A DNA stretch of 5,878 nt from Candidatus Methanovirga meridionalis (GCA_031289325.1 JAITPS010000171.1:1-5878), one strand, 5' to 3'; shown: positions 1 through 5,742, counted from the stretch's first letter. Notes: a model not told the origin generated them from the letters alone. Made by a program: numbers and translations.

Positions 1-42
1 AAAAAAATTATGAATAAAAAAAAATAATTAATAATTAAGTTA
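1..42 (-). terminator. Probable T-rich terminator after the WtpA-like gene
   Basis: Read on the minus strand, the stop codon of the WtpA-like gene is followed within 20 bases by a run of nine T (16-24 on the plus strand) and then by another run of at least seven T (1-7). Archaeal transcription commonly ends at such oligo-T tracts without a hairpin. This suggests that the operon ends here and that no permease gene follows on the same transcript, although the window stops too soon to be certain. Confidence 0.5.
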
Positions 43-1116
43 TCACATGAACCTCCGCATCCAAACAGGAACATCATCCCAATTAGTCCCCACACTCGGC
101 ACTAAAGGAACTATCTTATCCATATACCTCAAATAAGCAAAAGGATCTAACGGATCTTCATTTCTTGTCATTGCACAAAACGCATCCAAAAACTCTGCTG
201 CATAATCAGAATTTGTAGTATTCGCCAATTGAGTGAGCCCATAAACAATTGGAGTCAAAACCATAGTCTTCCTCGCACTCTCATTATCAGAAAACTGGAA
301 CAATATAATATGCTTATACTCATCCTCATACTTAGTATTATTAAGACTCAACTTATCCGGAAGATCAACATAATCAATATCACCAGAACTACTATACTTA
401 GCAGTCTCAGCCTGATTCTTATAAACAAACGCATACTCAATCTCTTCATTTATAAGAGCATCCAGTGAATCAGCTGCATGAAAATCTATTTCAACCCTAC
501 TACCATCAATATCAGGCGTAGATGGTGATGATATATTATACCCATTCACTCCATCATCATAAGTTTCCTTAGTGGATATATAAGTATTTTCACCTATAAG
601 ATCATTAAAGATACTAGGAACCTTATAATAATCACCAGCTAAGGCAAAAACCATAACACTCCTGTAACCACAAGGATCCAAATTAGGGTCACCAAACCCA
701 AACCGCATATCTGACTGGTTAAGTACCTCATACCAGTTATCAGCACTGATCTTACCACTACCAGTACTATTTTTACGGTATGCTATCACAACACTGTTCC
801 TTGCGAATTCAGCATTCCATTTAGCATAACCACCAGTGATTAGCGGATCATCAATAATAGTATAATCCGCTGACAGTAACACATCAGCTTTAGCACCACT
901 GGTTATATCCTTAACCAATGCATTACTTCCCTTGCAGGTTAAGTTAATATCAAAACCTAACACAGGCTCCCAGTCCTTTATGAACCTGCTCATTGTATCA
1001 TTCAATGAGTCTGCTACATACACTTGTAAAACAGCAGCCGCACTGATGACTGGAATGCATGATGACATGACTACTAAAGTCATGACAAAAGCACCAATTA
1101 AATGTTTATTATTCAT
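43..1116 (-). CDS. wtpA: WtpA/ModA-like tungstate/molybdate-binding extracellular protein, divergent
   Basis: This is a 357-residue class II solute-binding protein of the archaeal WtpA (tungstate/molybdate ABC importer) family, whose members are usually about 330-350 residues. A hydrophobic signal sequence covers residues 6-28 and probably ends near ISAAA. Family motifs follow in order: ADSL (35-38, in place of the usual AGSL), KGSNA (62-66), ADVLLSADY (77-85), FARN (104-107), FGFGDPNLDPCGYRS (139-153, where D147 aligns with an Asp metal ligand) and EYAFVYKNQA (227-236). The start codon lies inside the stop of the upstream beta-helix gene (ATGA), so translation is probably coupled; GGGG about 8 bases upstream is only a weak ribosome site. 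An apparent Ala at 214 where relatives carry a Glu ligand suggests altered anion binding. Membrane and ATPase subunits are not visible. The family call is strong; tungstate as the actual ligand is uncertain. Confidence 0.88.
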   Translation of the reverse strand: MNNKHLIGAFVMTLVVMSSCIPVISAAAVLQVYVADSLNDTMSRFIKDWEPVLGFDINLTCKGSNALVKDITSGAKADVLLSADYTIIDDPLITGGYAKWNAEFARNSVVIAYRKNSTGSGKISADNWYEVLNQSDMRFGFGDPNLDPCGYRSVMVFALAGDYYKVPSIFNDLIGENTYISTKETYDDGVNGYNISSPSTPDIDGSRVEIDFHAADSLDALINEEIEYAFVYKNQAETAKYSSSGDIDYVDLPDKLSLNNTKYEDEYKHIILFQFSDNESARKTMVLTPIVYGLTQLANTTNSDYAAEFLDAFCAMTRNEDPLDPFAYLRYMDKIVPLVPSVGTNWDDVPVWMRRFM

Positions 1117-2006
1117 ACACTAACCCCATTTATAACATAAACAGCAACATAATGGTCAGCTTTTCCTAATGAAGGAGTACCACTCTGAGGGGAACCTACA
1201 GGAACAGGAGCAAAAACACAATTATTCAACCATGTAGTATAAACAGTATAAATATCATTACCTTCGTCATGATAAATATGGTTAGTAGCAACATTCCCTG
1301 AAAAACTACTATCATTTATGACAAGCCCGACACCAGTATGGGAATAGATTGCTCCAGCATGCTTCCCAGTATTATTTACAAAATTACAATTGGAAATATC
1401 ACTCTTACAATCAACATAGATAGCACCAACAAAAGAAGCAAAATTACCATGATTATTGATAAAACTACTATTAACAACAGTTACATAACTACTAGAACCA
1501 CCAATAGCTGTATCATTGTTATCTACGAAAATACAGTTATTTACATTTATATGAGTAGCAAGACCACGTGAAAGTAAAGGTGATGTACCCGCACCTGTAG
1601 ATGATGCAGCAGTACCTGTAAAAGTTAATCCTTGAACTGTCACAGTTGGATGTGTAAGCTCTGTACTCGTATGACCACCGACTTGGATAGTTTTTCCAAT
1701 TAATATTGTGGTGTTAGGATCATCACCTTTAATAACATAATTATTACTATTATAGAATACTATCCGATTATCACTTTCATCTTTATATGTTCCAGCTTTT
1801 ATTAAAATAGTCCCACCATCAGGTATTGCTTCAGCTGCTTTATGTAAAGTTTTAAAAGGACTATCACTTGTACCAGTATTTGCATCATTTCCTGTTGTGC
1901 TGACATATACAGTATTATCATTTGCACCTAAGACATTAGTCATGGATATTGATAGTATTGTTATTATCAGTATTGCAGAAAACAATGTTTTCTTATTATT
2001 AAACAT
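1113..2006 (-). CDS. Short secreted right-handed beta-helix (adhesin-like) protein
   Basis: This is a 297-residue exported protein. Residues 1-28 form a signal peptide: a KK pair, a hydrophobic core at 8-22, and a likely cut after VLGA. Residues 33-74 match the DUF1565-type start of parallel beta-helix proteins (YVSTTGND, then SPFKTLHKAAEAIPDGGTI and AGTY). Helix coils follow, marked by N-x-[CS]-x-F-x-x-N at F160, F182, F209 and F235, with a further NNCVF ending at 265 and paired GAIY strands at 194-197 and 218-221. Such proteins act as adhesin-like or carbohydrate-facing surface proteins in gut methanogens; no catalytic residues can be named. It is much shorter than typical adhesin-like proteins and has no C-terminal anchor, cell-wall repeat or membrane segment. 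The start is supported by a GAGGTGA site 7 bases upstream. Its TGA overlaps the next gene's ATG. The substrate or partner is unknown. Confidence 0.85.
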   Translation of the reverse strand: MFNNKKTLFSAILIITILSISMTNVLGANDNTVYVSTTGNDANTGTSDSPFKTLHKAAEAIPDGGTILIKAGTYKDESDNRIVFYNSNNYVIKGDDPNTTILIGKTIQVGGHTSTELTHPTVTVQGLTFTGTAASSTGAGTSPLLSRGLATHINVNNCIFVDNNDTAIGGSSSYVTVVNSSFINNHGNFASFVGAIYVDCKSDISNCNFVNNTGKHAGAIYSHTGVGLVINDSSFSGNVATNHIYHDEGNDIYTVYTTWLNNCVFAPVPVGSPQSGTPSLGKADHYVAVYVINGVSV

Positions 2007-2013
2007 TATTTAA

Positions 2014-2020
2014 TCACCTC
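2014..2020 (-). promoter_or_regulatory. Ribosome binding site GAGGTGA of the beta-helix gene
   Basis: On the minus strand GAGGTGA lies 7 bases before the ATG at 2006. It is complementary to the 3' end of archaeal 16S rRNA (ATCACCTC). It fixes the start codon and shows that the transcript has a leader. Confidence 0.85.
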
Positions 2021-2035
2021 TTATAATACAATTTT

Positions 2036-2056
2036 TTTTATATTAATATTATAATA
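2036..2056 (-). promoter_or_regulatory. Probable TATA-box region of the beta-helix/wtpA operon
   Basis: On the minus strand this stretch reads as AATATTATAATATTAATATA followed by a run of A. It lies 30-50 bases upstream of the start codon, where an archaeal TATA box would place transcription initiation just ahead of the ribosome site. The whole area is AT-rich, so the exact box cannot be chosen by eye. Confidence 0.35.
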
Positions 2057-2058
2057 TT

Positions 2059-2090
2059 TATGGACATGCTTTACTATGGACATGCTTTAC
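2059..2090 (-). repeat. Tandem 16-bp direct repeat upstream of the operon promoter, possible operator
   Basis: Two exact adjacent copies occupy 2059-2074 and 2075-2090. On the minus strand each reads GTAAAGCATGTCCATA. They end immediately before the AT-rich promoter region of the beta-helix/wtpA operon, the usual place for an archaeal activator or repressor site, and are richer in G and C than their surroundings. No known regulator motif was recognised. A chance local duplication is the alternative. Confidence 0.5.
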
Positions 2091-2121
2091 TTTAATTTCT
2101 TTTTTTAGGCATGTGAAAGGC

Positions 2122-2173
2122 ATTCATAATTTCTTATATGAGATATTTTTTTTCTATCTCAAAAATTATGAAT
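2122..2173. repeat. Long imperfect hairpin (11 + 6 bp stem) in intergenic DNA
   Basis: ATTCATAATTT at 2122-2132 pairs exactly with 2163-2173, and GAGATA at 2140-2145 pairs exactly with TATCTC at 2155-2160. The loop holds eight T and a C, and the internal loop is asymmetric (7 versus 2 bases). It lies 116-167 bases upstream of the beta-helix start codon, beyond the presumed promoter. It could be a terminator, a structured RNA or the remnant of a small mobile element; nothing here separates these. Confidence 0.5.
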
Positions 2174-2585
2174 CAGTATAAAAAAATAAAAATTTTAAAA
2201 AATTTTAAAATAAAATATTTTTATACACTATTAGGTATTAAATTTCATAGTATATAAATGATTTGATTTTAAATTCAATACTAAAACTTATTAAACACTA
2301 ATTAATTACTAAATAATCAGTTGAAAAAAAGTTTAATTAAAAATAAAGTATAAGATAGAACTATATAAAATTAAAATAATCACTTCCATGATTTAAAGTG
2401 TGAATAGCTATTTAAAATGAGAAATTTTTAGAAATAATGCTTTGTAATATGTTTAAACCAATTTTAATGCTTGATTTAATGATTTGAGAGTCTTGAAAAT
2501 TTAGGGTGTGAGTCTTTCAAAAATGTTCATTTCAATATATTCATTATGATAAAAGTTCTTAAATTTTAAAGTGATAAATTATTTA

Positions 2586-2654
2586 ATTAAATTATTTAAT
2601 TTTAAATATAATTTCATGAAAATCCATGATTTTAAATTTTAATATAATATAAAT
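2586..2654 (+). repeat. Dispersed AT-rich element, copy A, with small hairpin
   Basis: This stretch aligns along its length with 5675-5742 with few differences and one single-base gap. It contains TCATG (2614-2618), loop AAAATC, then CATGA (2625-2629), a 5-bp stem that is also preserved in the second copy with different bases. Similarity may begin as far back as about 2530, but it is patchy there. Because both copies are nearly all A and T, part of the match may be chance. Confidence 0.45.
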
Positions 2655-2666
2655 ACAATTTAATTA

Positions 2667-2730
2667 ATATAACTAATTATAAATTAATATCTTTTAGTAT
2701 ATAACTAATTATAAATTAATATCTTTTAGT
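2667..2730. repeat. Exact 32-bp tandem duplication
   Basis: Units at 2667-2698 and 2699-2730 are identical. Each begins ATATAACTAATTATAAATTA and ends CTTTTAGT. An exact duplication of this length points to a recent replication-slippage or unequal-exchange event. No coding role is apparent. Confidence 0.85.
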
Positions 2731-2806
2731 AGTAAATCATTTAAAAAAATTATTTTATTAAAAACTTTATCAAAACCACCCATAATAAATGAAAAATTAT
2801 TTAATC

Positions 2807-2816
2807 TTTATAAATA
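2807..2816 (+). promoter_or_regulatory. TATA-like box facing the degraded gene region
   Basis: TTTATAAATA resembles the archaeal TATA consensus and is preceded by an A-rich stretch, as expected for a BRE. The nearest plus-strand ATG in a partly open frame is at 2916, about 100 bases on, which is long for a leader. It may be the leftover promoter of the broken gene, or chance in AT-rich DNA. Confidence 0.3.
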
Positions 2817-2915
2817 TTTTTCATATCCCCTTATTTATTACATTTATTGTTAATTAATACTAATAAAATACAAAAATAATGGTTATTAATTAATAAATAA
2901 ATAAACTGGAAATTA

Positions 2916-3337
2916 ATGAAACCGACGACCAACAATTCCAAAACTGATTAAAAAATCATTGCTTCCTATGTTTGCATGATTACCTATAACAATAAAGAAA
3001 TGATTGAGGATTGTATTAATAATCTTAAAGCTTGTGGTCTGTGGAGTATAGAGTATTTTATATGAAGAAATCAAGAAATATTCACATCAAAACTTAATCC
3101 ATTGATTATTGCTTAGATCAAATATATCTTACATGTTTAAAAAATTGTTTACATCGAAAAATACTAATATTAATAGTATTAAAACAAGTTTGGATGATTT
3201 TAATAGTGGTAAACCTATTTGATGATTTATTAAATGAAAAAATTGCTAAAAAATCTGTGAAAAGTTTAAACACACGAAAACTATTTTTATCTGAATATAG
3301 TATATTTAAAATGTATTTAATGAATTATTTCTTCTAA
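2916..3337 (+). pseudogene. Broken coding remnants of an unknown gene
   Basis: From the ATG at 2916 one frame reads 11 codons to a TAA (2949), continues open with protein-like content (SYVCMITYNNKEMIEDCINN, then LKACGLWSIEYFI) to a TGA at 3063, and then runs RNQEIFTSKLNPLIIA to a TAG. A second frame is open from 3098 to a TAA at 3335-3337 and ends with FDDLLNEKIAKKSVKSLNTR followed by KLFLSEYSIF. A third frame gives MFKKLFTSKNTNINSIKTSL from an ATG at 3133 and then DDFNSGKPI, which would join that tail if a shift lay near 3219. G and C content is slightly above the flanking DNA. There is no convincing ribosome site. The family was not recognised; a decayed transposase or recombinase is possible but unsupported. 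Chance open frames remain an alternative. Confidence 0.35.
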
Positions 3338-3381
3338 ACATAGAAATTCAATTTTAAAGAACTGCAAATAATTTAATAAAC

Positions 3382-5253
3382 CTATATTTTATTGGCGATT
3401 ATAGGGACATTTAATTCTAAGGAATCTAAAATTGCATCACTTAGTTCAAGGTTTGTTCGTATGCGAACAATTGAATTTTTACCAACGGTTGCTGTGAAAA
3501 GATAAACATCCCCAGCATAGATTTCAAAACTATCTCCAATAGATTTTTTTGGAAAATACAAGTTTAAAAACTTTTTAGACTTATCCACCTTCAAATATAA
3601 TGGGTCTTGATTTGATTCTACATTCTTATTAAGATCATCTATTAATTCAACACCAATACTAATCCCTAATTTATTTTCTAACTTATCAATTCTTTTTCCA
3701 CCTTTTCCAATGAATTTTGGAATGTACTTTTCCTCAATATAAACATCAATTCTATCCTCTGATACAAATTCAATTTTAACTCTTGATTTTGGAAGGATTT
3801 TCTTAACTTCTTTTAATATTTCCTTTTCAGCAATATTTTCTAAGGAAGATTTTTTCTTTATGGTTTCAGGTGAATTTAATAAATCAATATCCATGACAAT
3901 TGTTTGTTCTCCATAAGTATAAATCTCATTTTTAAGTTCTTTTGTTTTAAAATCACGAACTTCAATAACTGGTCTTGCTAAATCAGCTTCTTTCATTCCA
4001 CTGGGAACTTTAACAGTTAAATTTGTTTCGTATACCGCTTTAATCTCACCATCTTCAATGAATATATTGGTATCAACTATTGATGGAATTATACCTAATT
4101 CTACTCTTGAAGCTATTCTTTGTATTCCATCAATTGGTTTAGTTGCATGAACAACTCCAACCATTCCAACACCTGCAAGTCTCATATCAGCGAATATATG
4201 AAAATCATCAGTTTTTCTAAGTTCATCATATATTGTAAAATCAGGTCTAACCAATAAGAGTAAATCAGATGTTTTCTCCATACTTCCTTCAAGTGGAGAG
4301 TACTGTGTAATTTCATCTGGAACTTGTAAATCTCGTGGTGACTCCATTGTTTTAACTATTTTATTCATTTCATTAGAATAAAATTCAGCTAATGCTTGGG
4401 CAAATGTACTTTTTCCAGCCCCTGGAGAACCAGAAATTAAAATACCATTTGAATTATTTTTTAATTTTTCAATTAACATATCAGAAAGTTCATATTCATA
4501 AATTGAAACATTAGCAACAGGACGAACAGCTGTTATCTCTAAACCTTCTGAGAAAGGTGGCTTAGCTATTGAAATCCTAAATTCTCTTGATTGAATAACT
4601 TTTGCACCTTCCATATCCATTTCAACATAACTCTTAAAATCATGACTTGAACTTTCAATTATTTCATCTATTAACTCTTGAAGATAATTATATGTTAATT
4701 TTTCATCAGATAGCTTAACAAGATTTATATTTCCAGGTCTTCCCTTTTTAGCCATTGGAACAACATTTTCTTTAAGATGAACAGACATGGTCTCATCATC
4801 AAAGAAGTCATGAATTTTAAGTTTAGAATAGTCCTTTAAATCTTGGGGAATGTATATAACATTTATTCCTTGTGCTTTAGCAACTAAACTTTGGATTTTA
4901 TCACTTGTAATTAGGGTTGCTAACTCTGCTTTAGCAACATCTCTAATCATCGCATCAATTTCACCTGTTTTAGATAATGATATTTCATAGTTATTGGGTC
5001 GTCGACCTGTGAATGTTATGGATATTTTACCATTTTCCTCTAATTTATGTAAGTTTTCAAGATGTTTAAGACCATTTATTCCTGTAAATCTTTCTTTATT
5101 TGCTTGATATTCAAGTTCAGCTATTACAGCTTCTGGAATTATAATTTCAGGATAATTTAATTCTTTTATAATCTTTTCTACACTATTTTCTACTATACTA
5201 CTTGTATCAGGAACTATTTTTATTAAGTCATTTATGTTTTCTATGTCTTCCAT
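3382..5253 (-). CDS. PIN-domain ATPase with KH domain (PINA-like, COG1855 type)
   Basis: This complete 623-residue cytoplasmic protein has three parts. Residues 10-140 form a PIN nuclease-like domain with the acidic set D16, E46, D100 and D118 all present. Residues 240-420 form a PilT/secretion-type ATPase with Walker A GSPGAGKST (275-283), a Walker B-like stretch LLLLVRPDFTIYDE ending in D343-E344, and a VVHAT histidine box (367-371) followed by R379 and R383. Residues 490-540 form a KH fold with the GKGG loop (516-519), followed by a small beta-rich tail. This order matches the archaeal COG1855 family. A Sulfolobus member, PINA, was reported to form hexamers, to promote Holliday-junction branch migration and to interact with Hjc and Hjm; that role here is inferred by family only. 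The start is supported by TGAGGT 9 bases upstream. The gene stands alone in the window, with long AT-rich gaps on both sides. Confidence 0.93.
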   Translation of the reverse strand: MEDIENINDLIKIVPDTSSIVENSVEKIIKELNYPEIIIPEAVIAELEYQANKERFTGINGLKHLENLHKLEENGKISITFTGRRPNNYEISLSKTGEIDAMIRDVAKAELATLITSDKIQSLVAKAQGINVIYIPQDLKDYSKLKIHDFFDDETMSVHLKENVVPMAKKGRPGNINLVKLSDEKLTYNYLQELIDEIIESSSHDFKSYVEMDMEGAKVIQSREFRISIAKPPFSEGLEITAVRPVANVSIYEYELSDMLIEKLKNNSNGILISGSPGAGKSTFAQALAEFYSNEMNKIVKTMESPRDLQVPDEITQYSPLEGSMEKTSDLLLLVRPDFTIYDELRKTDDFHIFADMRLAGVGMVGVVHATKPIDGIQRIASRVELGIIPSIVDTNIFIEDGEIKAVYETNLTVKVPSGMKEADLARPVIEVRDFKTKELKNEIYTYGEQTIVMDIDLLNSPETIKKKSSLENIAEKEILKEVKKILPKSRVKIEFVSEDRIDVYIEEKYIPKFIGKGGKRIDKLENKLGISIGVELIDDLNKNVESNQDPLYLKVDKSKKFLNLYFPKKSIGDSFEIYAGDVYLFTATVGKNSIVRIRTNLELSDAILDSLELNVPIIANKI

Positions 5254-5262
5254 TGTATTGAA

Positions 5263-5268
5263 ACCTCA
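5263..5268 (-). promoter_or_regulatory. Ribosome binding site TGAGGT of the PIN-ATPase gene
   Basis: On the minus strand TGAGGT lies 9 bases before the ATG at 5253 and supports that start over the Met codons further in. An AT-rich stretch at about 5281-5303 (minus strand AATTATAATTTATTAAAT) may contain the TATA box, but the exact position is not clear. Confidence 0.65.
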
Positions 5269-5375
5269 TTAAGGAGTTTAATTTAATAAATTATAATTAA
5301 TATTCAATGCTGTCACCTAAGAAAATTATTTTTTTTAAGCATGGAGTAAAATTAAAAATGGAGATTTGTATAAAC

Positions 5376-5410
5376 AAGATTTTTAGATAGAAATTTTAAT
5401 CAAAAATCTT
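5376..5410. repeat. Nine-base-pair hairpin
   Basis: AAGATTTTT at 5376-5384 is the exact reverse complement of AAAAATCTT at 5402-5410. GAT (5386-5388) can further pair with ATC (5399-5401) next to one bulged A. It lies upstream of the PIN-ATPase gene and of the small ORF. It could be a terminator or a regulator site; its role is unknown. Confidence 0.45.
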
Positions 5411-5420
5411 AAGTTGATAT

Positions 5421-5444
5421 CATTGAATTAACCATTGAATTAAT
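5421..5444. repeat. 12-bp tandem doublet
   Basis: CATTGAATTAAC at 5421-5432 is followed by CATTGAATTAAT at 5433-5444, identical in 11 of 12 positions. It lies in the divergent promoter region, so a binding site is conceivable, but similar local duplications are common in this window. Confidence 0.6.
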
Positions 5445-5507
5445 ATTGTAATAGAAAAATATTTTGTAGATGAATATGATTATTCTTTGATTTATAGTGG
5501 TGAAAAA

Positions 5508-5666
5508 ATGTTTTTAATTAATACCTTATTTTTAAATACCTTATTTTTAAATACCTTATTTTTAAATACCTTATTTTTAAATACCTTATTTTTAAAAATT
5601 TCAATAAGATTAAATTATAGTCATTTGGAAAAGTTATTAAATTTTTTTATTAAATTTTTTTATTAA
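5508..5666 (+). CDS. Possible small ORF encoding five NTLFL pentapeptide repeats
   Basis: An ATG at 5508 opens a 52-codon frame ending in TAA at 5664-5666. GGTGA (5499-5503) lies 4 bases before the ATG, a good archaeal ribosome-site match at slightly short spacing. The predicted peptide is MFLI, then five exact NTLFL repeats (residues 5-29), then a lysine/aromatic tail (KISIRLNYSHLEKLLNFF and IKFFY). The 15-bp DNA repeat is a multiple of three, so copy-number change would keep the frame and change only length. The repeat stretch is hydrophobic and could enter a membrane. No family was recognised. Against it: AT-rich tandem DNA leaves more than one frame open by chance, the repeats are identical at the DNA level (so no selection is visible), and the stop lies in a second tandem repeat. 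Confidence 0.35.
   Translation: MFLINTLFLNTLFLNTLFLNTLFLNTLFLKISIRLNYSHLEKLLNFFIKFFY
5521..5595. repeat. Five exact copies of a 15-bp tandem repeat
   Basis: The unit ATACCTTATTTTTAA is repeated five times without a mismatch, with a partial match to its end (TTTTTAA) just before. There are no spacers, so this is not a CRISPR array. Perfect identity indicates recent expansion and a likely variable copy number. In the small ORF's frame each unit encodes NTLFL. Confidence 0.95.
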
Positions 5667-5682
5667 ATTTTTTTATTAAATT
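5636..5682. repeat. 13-bp tandem repeat, about 3.6 copies
   Basis: The unit ATTAAATTTTTTT occurs at 5636-5648, 5649-5661 and 5662-5674, with a partial copy to 5682. It overlaps the end of the small ORF and supplies its stop codon. Since 13 is not a multiple of three, a copy change would alter the ORF's C-terminal end. Confidence 0.9.
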
Positions 5683-5742
5683 ATTTAATTTTAAATATTA
5701 ATTTATAAAAATTTATAATTTTAAATTTTAAATAATATAAAC
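5675..5742 (+). repeat. Dispersed AT-rich element, copy B, with small hairpin
   Basis: This is the partner of 2586-2654. The hairpin here is TTATA (5703-5707), loop AAAATT, TATAA (5714-5718), so the same stem is kept with A-T pairs replacing the G-C pairs of copy A. The element runs directly into the first unit of the 20-bp array, suggesting that the array grew from its right end. Confidence 0.45.

Larger units (their letters stand above)
2174..2915. other. Intergenic AT-rich stretch without an intact gene
   Basis: No reading frame with a credible start, ribosome site and length was found on either strand. What can be seen is runs of A and T, a short CACTT/AAGTG hairpin (2381-2400), an AT-rich element shared with the right end of the window (about 2586-2654), a 32-bp duplication (2667-2730) and a plus-strand TATA-like box (2807-2816). 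Confidence 0.6.
5254..5507. other. Intergenic region between the PIN-ATPase gene and the small repeat ORF
   Basis: The start codons on either side face away from each other, so this stretch should hold both promoters. Visible items are the ribosome site and AT-rich promoter area of the PIN-ATPase gene, a hairpin at 5376-5410 and a 12-bp doublet at 5421-5444. No gene was found. Confidence 0.5.

Noticed and set aside
229..468. Plus-strand open frame of 79 codons opposite the WtpA-like gene
   Set aside because: It lies fully antisense to a well-supported gene, has no ribosome site, and reads as low-complexity Ile/Leu/Asn sequence.
1057..1059. Lipoprotein cysteine (C20) in the WtpA-like signal peptide
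   Set aside because: The preceding MSS is a poor lipobox and a standard ISAAA cut site follows within a few residues; lipidation cannot be claimed.
932..1123. Plus-strand open frame of 63 codons
   Set aside because: It is antisense to the signal peptide and N-terminal part of the WtpA-like gene, with no ribosome site or recognisable motif.
1338..1571. Plus-strand open frame of 77 codons
   Set aside because: It is antisense to the beta-helix coils, and its Thr/Ile-rich content mirrors the Asn/Val-rich codons of the real gene.
2381..2400. CACTT/AAGTG hairpin as a small RNA or terminator
   Set aside because: A 5-bp stem in very AT-rich DNA is expected by chance, and no gene or T-run goes with it.
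3990..4430. Pilus retraction or type IV secretion ATPase
   Set aside because: The PilT-like core is fused to PIN and KH domains and no pilin or membrane platform gene is nearby, so a nucleic-acid role fits better.
4800..5253. VapC-type toxin of a toxin-antitoxin pair
   Set aside because: The PIN domain continues in frame into the ATPase and KH domains, and there is no small antitoxin gene upstream.
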